Source: M3007 sp044350425 (GTDB lineage Bacteria > Bacteroidota > Bacteroidia > Chitinophagales > Saprospiraceae). Taken from it: a DNA stretch of 64,000 nucleotides. Below, in pieces: positions 24,452 to 33,736 of the stretch. The DNA lies in contig JBILHS010000001.1 in assembly GCA_044350425.1 (NCBI GenBank), positions 1 to 64,000 of the forward strand, in the 5' to 3' direction. A program made the translations under genes and the position numbers. The notes below the pieces were generated by a model. It saw nothing but the letters and a program-made list of their open reading frames with translations, was not told the origin of the DNA and made no database searches. How positions within the stretch are numbered: position 1 is the first letter of the stretch; every line of letters starts with the position of its first letter.

Positions 24452-26092
24452 TTAAATTTTTGGAAATTTTATTGATTTAATTGCATTCCCCCTTCCAATC
24501 GAATAAACATACACCCCTTTCGGAAGGTGAACTGTCTCAAATTCAAAATCAAAATAGCTCTCTGAAAACTGTTTTGGGGTCCATTTGTGCTCAAAAAGCT
24601 GTTGGCCAAGCATATTGAACACCCGAAAAGTGTAAGGTTGAAAATTGGGTGTTTGAAAATAAATACGCACTTTGGTTCCTTCCTGCAGAATCTTCACCTC
24701 CTTTAACTCCAAAGGACCAACTACAGCCCCCTTGCAGAGTTCACGCACCCCTGCAAGCGCTCTACCCAGGTTCAGGTGTCCGCCAGTGGTCGTAATATTG
24801 GCCAGGGAAGCATTGGGCTCTGTGTTATTCAGGATCACATCCCGTACCCGGCGGGCACAGGCAATTGGATCACTGAGTGCATCGCTGGTAAAAGGCTCAC
24901 AACCCAGGCTATAAAGCAAGGCAATGCCTCCGGAAACGTGCGGAGCAGCTGCAGAAGTTCCACCCAGGGCGCCATAAGTAGCGACGTCATTCGAGTTGTT
25001 ATAAGTGGTGTAGGTGTCCGTACCCGGAGCGCCCAGATCAATGGAGATCTTGCCAAAGCCCGCGCCGGGATCTAAAACACCGGTTTTTTTGATGTTGGTG
25101 ACTGTAATGAGGTATTCACTGGTACAAGTGGTGGGCATATCCCCCACAATTTCTACATCTACAGGGTCATTGGCCGTTGCAGCCACGCTTAAGACTCCCA
25201 GCCTGCCCAGCGAATCATAAACCGAACACCACATCGGATGGTCTTCGGCAAACCATTCATCAAAGCCAAAAGAAGCATTTGTAGCCACAATAAAGGCTCC
25301 TTTTGCCCCATTGGTCTGGTTGTACAGCCGACGGGTATTGCCCACATATTCGTAGCCTTCAATGATATTGCTTTCGAAGTCGATCCCTGAAATGTTGATC
25401 ATTTTTACATCCCAGTTTACGCCTGTTACGCCCAAACCATTGTTCCCTTTGGCGCCGATAATTCCATGAACCGCGGTGCCGTGAAAGCCCTTGGTGCCCA
25501 GATCGTCTGCCTGAGTCTGAGGATTCCAGCCCCCAAAATCATCGATAAAACCATTGCCATCGTCATCAATCCCGTTGTTCGGGATCTCATGCCAGTTCCA
25601 CCAGCGGTTCGGAGCAAGGTCTGGATGGGTCAGCAATGCGCCCTTTTCAAGCACTGCGACCACAATGGTATCCCCATTGGGAGTCAATCCGCCGGTGGAA
25701 GTTTCCCAAACGTCCGGAGCATTGATCAGGGTCATATCACCTTGTCGCCACCATTCTGTATCATCAGGCTCGACGGAGCGTTCAGCTACCCGGTGGTTCC
25801 ATTGTGCCGCCTGTATGCCGGGCAAACGGCGGATCAGGGGGAGTAAATTATCGCTATTGTCTTGATTTTCATTAAATTGAAGCAGGTAGATCCCCCAGCT
25901 TTTAGCCACATTCTTTTTGAGTTCAAATGTGATTTTAGTGGCCCGATTGATCTCGGGAAGGATCGTTTGAAGCTGGGTACCTGGTTTCAGCTGAACCAAC
26001 AGTTCGCCGCTTCGGCGTTCAGTCAACGGATTCTGGGCAAAGACGCCTCCGGCAAAAAATAAGAGCAGAAGCAGGCAGGTTGTGTTTTTCAT
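24452..26092 (-). CDS. secreted subtilisin-like (S8) peptidase with T9SS sorting domain
   Basis: 546 residues. The signal peptide ends at FAQ (residue 20), and a propeptide-like region runs to about 125. In the S8 domain, His204 (KGFHGTAVHG) and Ser380 (GGTSAAAPHVSGG) are in place, but the position of the catalytic Asp reads VAVLEKGALLTHPDL, so Asp is replaced by Glu149. A calcium-site-like GIDDDGNGFIDD segment follows. The last 85 residues (KILQEGTKVRIYFQ, LPKGVYVYSI, KSIKFPKI) are a type A T9SS sorting domain, so the protein is exported and probably surface-attached. It lies 62 bp after tRNA-Arg (in plus coordinates) and is not part of a clear operon. Confidence 0.87.
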   Translation of the reverse strand: MKNTTCLLLLLFFAGGVFAQNPLTERRSGELLVQLKPGTQLQTILPEINRATKITFELKKNVAKSWGIYLLQFNENQDNSDNLLPLIRRLPGIQAAQWNHRVAERSVEPDDTEWWRQGDMTLINAPDVWETSTGGLTPNGDTIVVAVLEKGALLTHPDLAPNRWWNWHEIPNNGIDDDGNGFIDDFGGWNPQTQADDLGTKGFHGTAVHGIIGAKGNNGLGVTGVNWDVKMINISGIDFESNIIEGYEYVGNTRRLYNQTNGAKGAFIVATNASFGFDEWFAEDHPMWCSVYDSLGRLGVLSVAATANDPVDVEIVGDMPTTCTSEYLITVTNIKKTGVLDPGAGFGKISIDLGAPGTDTYTTYNNSNDVATYGALGGTSAAAPHVSGGIALLYSLGCEPFTSDALSDPIACARRVRDVILNNTEPNASLANITTTGGHLNLGRALAGVRELCKGAVVGPLELKEVKILQEGTKVRIYFQTPNFQPYTFRVFNMLGQQLFEHKWTPKQFSESYFDFEFETVHLPKGVYVYSIGRGNAIKSIKFPKI

Positions 26093-26231
26093 ATACGAGT
26101 ATTTGTTTGAATGCTGGGGCGATGAATCCGATTAAGTAGTTTTGGTTGCCTCAAAGAAAGGTCTTTTGAGCAAAAAGGTTGGGATTTGTCGGCGATAAAA
26201 TTTGCCTAGGGGTGGCAAAGTGGCCTTCATG

Positions 26232-27494
26232 CTAATTTCTGACAACTCTGATGATCCCCTCTTCTATCTGACCATTTCCGCTGAAGTGCAACGTGCCTGC
26301 ATATTCCCAGTTGTCGCCCGCCCAAAGATAATTGGAAGAAAATGCTGATTGCTGTGCTGGCTCAGCATCAAAGGTCCGTGGCAGCAGCGTGTTGATACGC
26401 CTAACGGCCCCTTCTGCGATCCATAAGTTGGCTCCAGGCTCCAGGCAGATAACGCCTTGGGGTGGCATCAGAATTTCACTGGTAATGGTTAGAGAAGCGC
26501 CGGCTTTCAGGATCACATTTGCAAAGATTCGCCGGTCTTGTGTCCAGGTCTCGTTCCCCGTTATCACCCAATCTGCCGCAGCGCTTCCATATGCGATGCT
26601 ATCCGGTATACACTGCCAAAGGGAAGGATAGCATCCGAATACCTGATGCATGGTGGCAATTTCTTTGGTGGTCAGATAATCCCGTAAGCCTCCAAATCTG
26701 GTACGCATCAGGGCGTGCTTGTGATTGTCGGGTGTATGGCCCAGGCCCATGAGGTGCCCGAGTTCATGCGCAATACTTTCTCCTACCTCATATTCCATGG
26801 TCCAGTCGGGTTCCAGCAGGATCTTGCGTTTCCACCAGAGTTTAATCCACACATTCCCTATATGGCAACGCATGGAATGCAATTTACCATAGTGGTATGT
26901 GCCTGCATTTGCCACAGGTATCTCGCTGGCTGCATGTTGTTTAAAAAATACCCGATGGTCATAATCCGTCGTGCTGCCCTTGACGACCATTTCTTCATAC
27001 AACTGACCATCGGTTGTAAAATAGAGGTTGATGGCCTTTGCCAGGGTATCGCTGCCATAGATCTGTTGGTCCAGCGTATCCAGATACCAACCCGACAGGT
27101 AGGGTACACCGGCGAAGTTGGTGTCATTGCGGTTATTCCAGCCTTTTTCATCTCTGACAAACAGAATTTTAGGCACAAACTGCACTTTGGCATTGGATAA
27201 AAACGGCAGATTTTGACCAGGATAATATTCCTCGTTTCGATTGCTCAGGTCAGCAAAAACGCCATTGGTCACCTGGATCATATTTCGAAGAAAAGCCCGG
27301 TCAGCGGCATTATCCTGAAAATTCCCCGAACCATCTGCCCGCTGAAGCATGATCAGATTGATCCTGACTTGTATGGGATTATAATCCGGAGCGGACAAAA
27401 AGCGAGCGTCCTGAGCGCCAATTAGTTCCGGGGCCAGCAGCATCAGGCTTCCGGCAAAAAAGCAGATTAGCCATTGTAATTTCAGGGCATTCAT
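26232..27494 (-). CDS. secreted zinc metallopeptidase (M43-like)
   Basis: About 420 residues from ATG 27494 (an upstream TTG would add three). The signal peptide ends LIGAQ. The zinc site is SIAHELGHLMGLGHTPDNH near residue 240 (HExxHxxGxxH), the pattern of pappalysin-type and related metzincins; a clear Met-turn follows as HALMRTRFGG. The C-terminal 120 residues are beta-rich, with ANVILKAGASLTITSEI resembling the parallel-beta adhesive modules of Bacteroidota surface proteins. No canonical T9SS tail is visible. It follows the helicase gene by 17 bp on the same strand, so they may share a transcript although the functions look unrelated. Confidence 0.78.
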   Translation of the reverse strand: MNALKLQWLICFFAGSLMLLAPELIGAQDARFLSAPDYNPIQVRINLIMLQRADGSGNFQDNAADRAFLRNMIQVTNGVFADLSNRNEEYYPGQNLPFLSNAKVQFVPKILFVRDEKGWNNRNDTNFAGVPYLSGWYLDTLDQQIYGSDTLAKAINLYFTTDGQLYEEMVVKGSTTDYDHRVFFKQHAASEIPVANAGTYHYGKLHSMRCHIGNVWIKLWWKRKILLEPDWTMEYEVGESIAHELGHLMGLGHTPDNHKHALMRTRFGGLRDYLTTKEIATMHQVFGCYPSLWQCIPDSIAYGSAAADWVITGNETWTQDRRIFANVILKAGASLTITSEILMPPQGVICLEPGANLWIAEGAVRRINTLLPRTFDAEPAQQSAFSSNYLWAGDNWEYAGTLHFSGNGQIEEGIIRVVRN

Positions 27495-27511
27495 TTTTTC
27501 CAAAGTTCAAC

Positions 27512-28828
27512 TTAACCCCTGAACCGCCCCTCATAAAAATCAACCACACGTTCGTCCGTGATCACATCCTGCGGACGGATCCGGTGCCTGAGCACCACCC
27601 CTTCCAGGGTACGGCATCGACTGAGGGCCACATACAACTGTCCATGTTCGAAGGCGCCTCCCCCCAGGTCGATCAAAACCCGGTCGAAGGTTTTACCCTG
27701 ACTCTTGTGAATGGTGATGGCCCAGGCCAGGCGTAAAGGATACTGGCTAAACGAACCGACCACTTCCGTCTCCAGTCCACCCGTGGCCCCGCCTTTATAT
27801 CGAATGATCTCCCATTCAACTTTGGCAACCTCAATGCGCCGTTTTTGGCCATCCGGCCCTTCCGTTTCTACCACAATGGTGTCTTTATTCAGCATCGTGA
27901 TCTTGCCGATGGTGCCATTTACGAATTTCCGTTCCTCAATATCATTACGCACAAACATTACCTGAGCCCCTTTGCGCAAACGCAGACCAAAATCGGCGGG
28001 GTACAGACCAGGATCAAACTGTCCTTTTACTTCGGCGATAAACTCATGTTCCGGGGCATTTAACAAGGATAATTCGCGTTGGTTGATCTTATCAGCGGTC
28101 GCATTCCTGGCGCAAAGTGTAATGTAACCGTCGGTAGCTGCAAAACCGGGCTCATGGCGTTCATTCAGATCCTCCAGATCATCGTAATCCACCTCATTGA
28201 CCCTGACCGCCTCCAAAAGCCGCAGGAAATGCCTCGATTCCTGGCGATATACTTTTCGCAATTCCAGGGTTTCCAGCTGAAAATCAGGGTCTTGGAAGAT
28301 CTTTCCAGAGAAAAAATAAGGGGAATCGTAATATTCGCTGAAATAAGCGGCTTCCACGGGATCCCTTGTGACCACGGGTGGCAACTGAAAAAGGTCTCCA
28401 AAAAACACCACCTGAACCCCTCCAAAGGGCCGGTAATTTTCACGATTGACCCGTAAAAACTTGTCTATTCCATCCAGGAGATCTGCCCGCACCATCGATA
28501 TTTCGTCTATGACCAGTACATCCAGGTTTTTATAGATCCGCAGCAGGTCCTTACGGGTCACTTTTCGGGAAGCTTCTCCGGGGGTGACAATGCGCGGAGG
28601 AAAACCAAAAAAGGAGTGGATGGTCTGGCCCTGCACATTAAGGGCGGCCACACCTGTGGGGGCCAAAACCGCTACTTTTTTGTGGGAAGTATTGCGAAAA
28701 AGCTGAAGGAGCGTACTTTTACCTGTCCCTGCCTTTCCGGTGATGAACAGGTGGGTGTCGGTTTTTTCCAGCACGTCGAGCGCGTGTCGGAAATCGTCAT
28801 TAAGTTGTAGCAGTGGTTTACCTAGCAT
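27512..28828 (-). CDS. PIF1-like superfamily 1B DNA helicase
   Basis: About 438 residues from ATG 28828. Walker A is FITGKAGTGKSTLLQLF and motif Ia APTGVAALNVQGQTIHSFFG; motif II is VLVIDEISMVRADLLDGID, motif III VVFFGDLFQLPPV, and the C-terminal motifs AITIHKSQGKTFDRVLID and LYVALSRC are complete. This set and the HSFF element identify PIF1-type 5'-3' helicases, which unwind forked or G-quadruplex DNA. No additional domain is fused. The protein is shorter than many PIF1 homologues but contains every motif. A TTG at 28840 would add four residues. Confidence 0.9.
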   Translation of the reverse strand: MLGKPLLQLNDDFRHALDVLEKTDTHLFITGKAGTGKSTLLQLFRNTSHKKVAVLAPTGVAALNVQGQTIHSFFGFPPRIVTPGEASRKVTRKDLLRIYKNLDVLVIDEISMVRADLLDGIDKFLRVNRENYRPFGGVQVVFFGDLFQLPPVVTRDPVEAAYFSEYYDSPYFFSGKIFQDPDFQLETLELRKVYRQESRHFLRLLEAVRVNEVDYDDLEDLNERHEPGFAATDGYITLCARNATADKINQRELSLLNAPEHEFIAEVKGQFDPGLYPADFGLRLRKGAQVMFVRNDIEERKFVNGTIGKITMLNKDTIVVETEGPDGQKRRIEVAKVEWEIIRYKGGATGGLETEVVGSFSQYPLRLAWAITIHKSQGKTFDRVLIDLGGGAFEHGQLYVALSRCRTLEGVVLRHRIRPQDVITDERVVDFYEGRFRG

Positions 28829-28944
28829 GTTGTGGCGCAAAGATGCGCAGAAAAAAAGGCATCTTTTTGAACACGACCATTAAACCTCAAGTACAGTCCC
28901 CCATCGAAGTCAAAACATTTTTGCTAACCAATCATTTTTGAAGT

Positions 28945-29880
28945 ATGAAAACACTCAAATTTTCACCCTTTCTGGGTGCCCTGGCACTTTTACTCTTTGC
29001 TGGCACGCTGTTCGCGCAAAGCGACATGGAGTCCGATAGCACTGGTCTGCCCGGCGACCACTTTAGCCTGGAGGCGGCCATTGAATTGTTTAAAAAATCT
29101 ACCTCGCCGGAAGATTTTGAAAAACGACTGAACAGCGAAAAAAACGATGTCAATAACCTCGACCTGAACGAGGATGGTGAAGTTGATTACATTCGGGTGG
29201 TGGATAACTCGGAGGGTGATGTACATGCACTGGTGCTTCAGATCGCTGTCAGTGAAACTGAATCGCAGGACGTAGCGGTCATCGAGATCGAAAAACAAGG
29301 CAATGAAAATGCCCTGCTGCAGATCGTTGGAGACGAGGATCTGTTTGGAGAACAAACCATTGCAGAGCCTTTTGAGGAAGCAAAGGTAAAAAGTGGCAAA
29401 GACAAGGGCCCGGCCGTGCAGGTCGCCCCGATACGCGTGGTGGTAAATGTTTGGCTATGGCCGAGTGTTCGGTTCATGTATGCACCTGCCTACCGTTCTT
29501 GGGTCTCCCCATGGCGCTATCGGGTGTATCCAAGCTATTGGCGCCCCTGGAGACCTCATCCATGGCGTGTGTTTCACTTGCGCGCCACGCCCTATCGTGC
29601 CCATTGCCGTGTGGTTCGTACCCACCGGGTAGTTCGGGCGCATGCCGTATATGCTCCCCATCGTGCGCACTCGAAAGTGGTCCGCACCCGCACCACCACA
29701 GTGGTGGCTGCCAGGGGAAAAAACGGGGCTTTTGTGGGTAAAAAAACTACCACAACTACCCAGCGAAATGGCCGGGGCAAACAGACCAAAACCACCACTA
29801 CCACCGCTGGAAGGGGTAGAAACGGCAATGTAGGCGTAAAAAAGAGCACTACAAAAACGACCAGAAAAAGAGGGCACTAA
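28945..29880 (+). CDS. secreted protein with EF-hand-like motif and cationic low-complexity tail
   Basis: 311 residues. The signal peptide ends at LFAQ (about 25). A domain of about 130 residues follows, with an EF-hand-like loop NNLDLNEDGEVDYIRVVDNS and an acidic ALLQIVGDEDLFGEQ segment. The region from about 170 is Trp/Arg/Tyr-rich (YRSWVSPWRYRVYPSYWRPW). The last 90 residues are Thr, Arg, Lys and His repeats (TKTTTTTAGRGRNG, ending TTRKRGH). Homologues occur in Bacteroidota with unknown function. Acidic calcium-binding and cationic halves in one secreted protein suggest a surface polymer-binding role, but this is a guess. Confidence 0.65.
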   Translation: MKTLKFSPFLGALALLLFAGTLFAQSDMESDSTGLPGDHFSLEAAIELFKKSTSPEDFEKRLNSEKNDVNNLDLNEDGEVDYIRVVDNSEGDVHALVLQIAVSETESQDVAVIEIEKQGNENALLQIVGDEDLFGEQTIAEPFEEAKVKSGKDKGPAVQVAPIRVVVNVWLWPSVRFMYAPAYRSWVSPWRYRVYPSYWRPWRPHPWRVFHLRATPYRAHCRVVRTHRVVRAHAVYAPHRAHSKVVRTRTTTVVAARGKNGAFVGKKTTTTTQRNGRGKQTKTTTTTAGRGRNGNVGVKKSTTKTTRKRGH

Positions 29881-30042
29881 AATATCTATTCTATTGGCTT
29901 CCAGCTTGTTCGGTATACTTTGCAGGCTCATGCATCGAAAAGTTAAAAATGATTTTTTTTCAAAGACGGTACTTTGGTTTGGAAGTTGGCATAAAAGCAT
30001 ACTTTTACAGCCTTATTTGCTAACTTTTTACCAATCACAATC

Positions 30043-30228
30043 ATGAGCAAAATTTTTAACGACATCAAATCTAAAGTCGCAGAGATCGAAGGAGACGTGA
30101 ACAAGTTCTACGGTGGTAACAACGCTGCAGGTGCTCGCGTACGCAAAGCAATGCAAGAGTTGAAAGCACTGGCTACGGATCTCCGTAAAGACGTTCTGGA
30201 CACCAAAACTTCCCGCACAGAGAAGTAA
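30043..30228 (+). CDS. histone H1-like protein (Hc1-type family of Bacteroidota)
   Basis: 61 residues: MSKIFNDIKSKVAEIEGDVN, then KFYGGNNAAGARVRKAMQEL and a Lys-rich end. This matches the short Bacteroidota proteins annotated as histone H1-like, which keep the GxRxRK nucleic-acid-binding core (AAGARVRKAMQELK) but lack the long Lys/Ala/Pro tail of chlamydial Hc1. A nucleoid-associated role is inferred. It is monocistronic: a strong terminator follows 23 bp after the stop. Confidence 0.85.
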   Translation: MSKIFNDIKSKVAEIEGDVNKFYGGNNAAGARVRKAMQELKALATDLRKDVLDTKTSRTEK

Positions 30229-30251
30229 TTTCCCTGTGAGAAAAAAAAATA

Positions 30252-30291
30252 AACACCTGCAATGCCTTCTGGCGTTGCAGGTGTTTTTTTT
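30252..30291 (+). terminator. Rho-independent terminator of the histone-like gene
   Basis: AACACCTGCAA and TTGCAGGTGTT form an 11-bp perfect stem extended by GCC/GGC, closed by a TTCT loop, followed by a run of eight T. Confidence 0.92.
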
Positions 30292-30299
30292 GTTGATTG

Positions 30300-30712
30300 G
30301 TTAAATAGTGATTGGTGGATTGGTGATTGGTTTGACCGGGCTTGAGTTTTTTAAAAGGCCAATTGAGGAGCGTGTTTTAAAACCTCTGTCGTGGCCTCAG
30401 CCCTTACTCTTTAAGGGCAATGTCATTGACTTAATTCTACTTTATCACTTTAGGAACGAGTCACAATTTCAACCCACGACTTCAGTCGTGGGCCTGAAAT
30501 AAGGCCCTGGTTCGTTGAACCGATTTATCGGTTTACTGCACAAAACCGATAAATCGGTTAGTTTTTTCGCGCTTGCTCACAAGCCCACGACTGAAGTCGT
30601 GGGTTGAAAATCTCTAAGTCAAAGTCTTTACCCTAAGGGGCTGCGGCCAGGTTAAGACATAGGTTTTTGAACACACCCTAATAAACCAATCACCATTAAC
30701 CCAATCACCATT
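30300..30712. repeat. large nested inverted-repeat element between two genes
   Basis: Four layers of inverted repeat share one centre near 30530. The outermost is GATTGGTGGATTGGTGATTG near 30310 against CCAATCACCATTAACCCAAT near 30685. Next is GTGTTTTAAAACCTCTGTCG near 30372 against its imperfect complement near 30655. Then CAACCCACGACTTCAGTCGT (from 30469) faces ACGACTGAAGTCGTGGGTTG (from 30587). The innermost is AACCGATTTATCGGTT facing AACCGATAAATCGGTT. The CCCACGACTTCAGTCGTGGG palindrome is itself self-complementary. There is no transposase, so this is a non-autonomous element filling the whole gap. Confidence 0.75.
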
Positions 30713-31581
30713 TATCCAGCAAAATCATAAGACCTGTTTTTCAGGCTTTCCAGGGTATTGCTGCGCTTTTGGTCGATGATGGCTTTTTCCTTTTGTGCTT
30801 CTGCATCGGCACGATGAATGCCTACTTCGGTGTCCACTTTGAGTTTATTTTTTACACTGTTGCTGAGCAGGGTGGTTTGTTCCAGGTGGGCCATTTGATA
30901 AACCTGTTCCTGCTGATCCAGCACAAAATCATAGGGACTTCTGTAAGAGATCAATTTGACCAGGATGGGGGCTGTTTCAACCGCTACAAAAAGCAATGTG
31001 ATGAAAATACTGGCATAAAAAATGGTCAGGCTTCGATCTGCTAACCGGGAAAGTGCGTCTAAGCGGGCTGCAAATCCATCGTATCGCCCGCGATCCAACT
31101 GCGCAATGTCCTTTTGGGTGGACTGCTCAAATTGTTGTGCTGCAAGCTCTTTTTCACGGATAAGCGGTTGATTTTCAAGTATAAAATTATTGAGTTCTAT
31201 TTGGGCCTGATCCGCAGCATCCTTTTTTGCACGATAGATCGGCCCGAGATTCTTCTTGCGGGAACCACCTGTGCCATCAGCTTCCATTACTGCGATTTTG
31301 GCGAGGGAATCCCGGTACGCCGTTTTGGCTGTGATCTCTGCTTTGAGTGCCAGCGCCTGGCCTCGTAAGTCGTCAATTTGCGTCTGATACCGTACTTTCA
31401 CCCGATCTTCCTGTTGCTTGAATACTTCTTGTTCCATACCGGAGGAAAAGAACGCCAATACCCCCGTAAAAAATACGGTGGCACCGATGCCCGCATATTT
31501 ATTGCGGTCTGTCGGGCATTTTTCAAGCACGGAGGATTCAACACCGGAGCAGAAAAGAAAAAAGTCTTGTAAGTTTTTCAT
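30712..31581 (-). CDS. DUF4407 membrane protein
   Basis: 289 residues from ATG 31581 (MKNLQDFFLFCSGVESSVLE); the longer open frame upstream is not conserved-looking. Two membrane segments near the N-terminus (GIGATVFFTGVLAFFSS) and one near 200 (LTIFYASIFITLLFVAVETA) flank a long helical, probably coiled-coil region (DRVKVRYQTQIDDLRGQALA to DIAQLDRG). This is the layout of DUF4407, a family of unknown function common in Bacteroidota. The C-terminal tail is charged and cytoplasmic. It stands alone; the inverted-repeat element abuts its stop codon. Confidence 0.85.
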   Translation of the reverse strand: MKNLQDFFLFCSGVESSVLEKCPTDRNKYAGIGATVFFTGVLAFFSSGMEQEVFKQQEDRVKVRYQTQIDDLRGQALALKAEITAKTAYRDSLAKIAVMEADGTGGSRKKNLGPIYRAKKDAADQAQIELNNFILENQPLIREKELAAQQFEQSTQKDIAQLDRGRYDGFAARLDALSRLADRSLTIFYASIFITLLFVAVETAPILVKLISYRSPYDFVLDQQEQVYQMAHLEQTTLLSNSVKNKLKVDTEVGIHRADAEAQKEKAIIDQKRSNTLESLKNRSYDFAG

Positions 31582-31760
31582 AGCATAAATTAGGCGAAAC
31601 TCAATTCGCTGAAAGTTTGACAAGGTTAAAACACGGATATAACGTCGATATAGAAACACTATTATCGACAAGCAAGGTACTCGGCTATACAAAATACCGC
31701 AGGGTCGGGTATTGGATGAAATTCTGGCAGGAGTCCGCCGGGAACTCTTGAATTATTTCG

Positions 31761-32723
31761 ATGCCGCGTTACCTTCGCCCAATGAAAGTTCACACCCTTG
31801 ACCTGAAATTCCTGGGGATTGAAAAATCCATCGCAGTTTTTGTTGTGGAAGGTCCCGGGGGACTGGCCCTGGTAGAATGCGGACCGGCCTCTACCCTACC
31901 CCATTTGAAACAGGTATTGGCTGAAAATGGCTGGCAGCTGTCCGATTTTCAGCATATTTTCCTTTCGCACATTCATTTTGACCACGCGGGTGCTGCCTGG
32001 GTGTTTGCGGAACACGGTGCGCAGATCTACGTGCATCCTAAAGGTCTCCCGCACCTGGCTCAACCAGAAAAGCTTTACAATTCAGCGCGGATGATCTATG
32101 GTGAAGACATGGATCGACTTTGGGGTGAGATGCGCCCGATCCCTGAAAATCAACTATACGCCCCTGAACACGGCGAAATCATCCACGCGGTGGGCCTTCA
32201 ATTTACGGCCTGGTACACCCCAGGCCATGCGGTGCACCACATTGCCTGGGAGCTAAATTCCCTCGATGCTCCTAGGTCTGAGGCAGTAGTTTTTACCGGC
32301 GATGTCGGGGGAGTTCGCATGGGCAAAGGACCTGTGATGCCTCCCTGCCCACCGCCGGACATCCAGGTGGAAGATTGGCTGACCTCCATTCAATTGTTGC
32401 GGGAAATGCCTGCAGAAAAGCTTTATCTGACCCATTTTGGAGCAATTCAAGATAAGACTGCGCATCTGAATGCCCTGGAGGAGCGTTTAAAAGCTTGGGC
32501 TGAATGGATGCGGCCACATGCAGTGGCGAACTCCGAACCTGCGTCTATTGTACCTGATTTTCAAGCTTTTGTGCATGCGGAGTTGTTGAGCGCCGGTGTG
32601 CCAGAAGCGGATCTGCCTCGTTATGAAGCCGCCAATCCGGCCTTTATGTCAGTGGGCGGTTTGATGCGATACTGGAAGAAAAAACTAACTACATTTAACC
32701 ATGAGTATGCTGCAAAAAATTGA
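31761..32723 (+). CDS. MBL-fold metallo-hydrolase
   Basis: 320 residues. The metal-binding motif is LSHIHFDHAG (His70, His72, Asp74, His75), with further ligands in YTPGHAVHH, FTGDVGG and YLTHFG, a complete metallo-beta-lactamase fold site of the glyoxalase II-like type. The C-terminal 80 residues are helical. The substrate is unknown. The start may be ATG 31761 or ATG 31782 (MKVHTLDLKFLG); the latter begins at the first conserved strand. Its 3' end overlaps the next gene by 23 bp, so expression is probably coupled to the heptose kinase. Confidence 0.88.
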   Translation: MPRYLRPMKVHTLDLKFLGIEKSIAVFVVEGPGGLALVECGPASTLPHLKQVLAENGWQLSDFQHIFLSHIHFDHAGAAWVFAEHGAQIYVHPKGLPHLAQPEKLYNSARMIYGEDMDRLWGEMRPIPENQLYAPEHGEIIHAVGLQFTAWYTPGHAVHHIAWELNSLDAPRSEAVVFTGDVGGVRMGKGPVMPPCPPPDIQVEDWLTSIQLLREMPAEKLYLTHFGAIQDKTAHLNALEERLKAWAEWMRPHAVANSEPASIVPDFQAFVHAELLSAGVPEADLPRYEAANPAFMSVGGLMRYWKKKLTTFNHEYAAKN

Positions 32724-33678
32724 AAATCAGGTCGTTCTGATTGTTGGCGATGTGATGATCGATCGTTACCTGAAAGGCTCTGTGAGTCGTATTTCGCCGG
32801 AGGCGCCAGTGCCAGTGGTGCTGCATCAGCATACGGAAGATCGTTTGGGTGGCGCCGCAAACGTGGCCCTCAATGTGCAGGCCCTGGGCAGCCGGCCGAT
32901 CTTATGTAGTGTGGTCGGAGAAGATCCAGATGGAATGAAACTGATCGAGGAAATTCTGCCCAAAAGCAGCTTGGATGGCCAGGGCTTGATCCGTTCTACA
33001 GAACGACGCACGACGGTTAAGACCCGTGTACTTGGGAACCATCAGCAAATGATCCGGATCGACAGTGAAGACACCCACGATCTTTCTGCCAAAGAAGCGG
33101 ATCAACTCTTCAGCAAGGTGAAAGAATTGCTGGACAAAAACCCCGTTCAGGTCATTATTCTGCAAGATTATAACAAAGGCGTATTGACAGAAAGCCTTAT
33201 AGCATCCATCCTGACGGAGGCTAAACACAGGGGCATCTTCACGGCTGTGGACCCCAAAAAGGTGAACTTCTTTACCTATAAAGGTGTGAATTTATTTAAA
33301 CCCAACCTGAAAGAAGTCCGGGAAAGCGCCCCTTTCCCGATCACAACAGAACCGGATTCTCTCCAAAAAGCATCCGATTTCCTTCGGGAAAAACTGGGCA
33401 ACCAGTACACCATGCTCACCTTATCTGAAAAAGGACTATTTTTGGATGGTGGTTTGGGTGGAAAACGATTCCCAACCACGCCCAGAAATATAGCCGATGT
33501 CAGCGGCGCAGGAGATACCGTCATCAGCATAGCAGCCATGGGTCTGGCGGCTGGATTAGATCTGGAAACGGTGGCTTTACTTTCCAATCTGGCGGGCGGA
33601 CAAGTATGTGAACTGCCCGGTGTGGTGCCCGTAGATCGAATTCTTTTAGAAAAAGAGCTGGCTTTAGCCAACGCTTAA
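32701..33678 (+). CDS. rfaE1: D-glycero-beta-D-manno-heptose-7-phosphate kinase (RfaE domain I / HldA type)
   Basis: 325 residues of the PfkB/ribokinase fold with HldE-kinase signatures: VLIVGDVMIDRYLKGSVSRI near 12, RLGGAANVALNVQALG near 48, and the PfkB C-terminal motif DVSGAGDTVISIAAMGLAAG near 266 with the catalytic Asp. It phosphorylates heptose 7-phosphate at C1 in ADP-heptose synthesis for lipopolysaccharide core. The adenylyltransferase half found in HldE is absent, so a separate RfaE2 is expected elsewhere. It overlaps the MBL-fold gene by 23 bp. Confidence 0.9.
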   Translation: MSMLQKIENQVVLIVGDVMIDRYLKGSVSRISPEAPVPVVLHQHTEDRLGGAANVALNVQALGSRPILCSVVGEDPDGMKLIEEILPKSSLDGQGLIRSTERRTTVKTRVLGNHQQMIRIDSEDTHDLSAKEADQLFSKVKELLDKNPVQVIILQDYNKGVLTESLIASILTEAKHRGIFTAVDPKKVNFFTYKGVNLFKPNLKEVRESAPFPITTEPDSLQKASDFLREKLGNQYTMLTLSEKGLFLDGGLGGKRFPTTPRNIADVSGAGDTVISIAAMGLAAGLDLETVALLSNLAGGQVCELPGVVPVDRILLEKELALANA

Positions 33679-33736
33679 ATCCTAAACGCACGTCTGACAA
33701 GTATTGGATGATTCATTTGTTAAGATACCTGTCTAT

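Noticed and set aside
31582..31692. N-terminal extension of the DUF4407 protein
   Set aside because: The extension is not typical of the family, and the internal Met at 31581 starts the conserved sequence.
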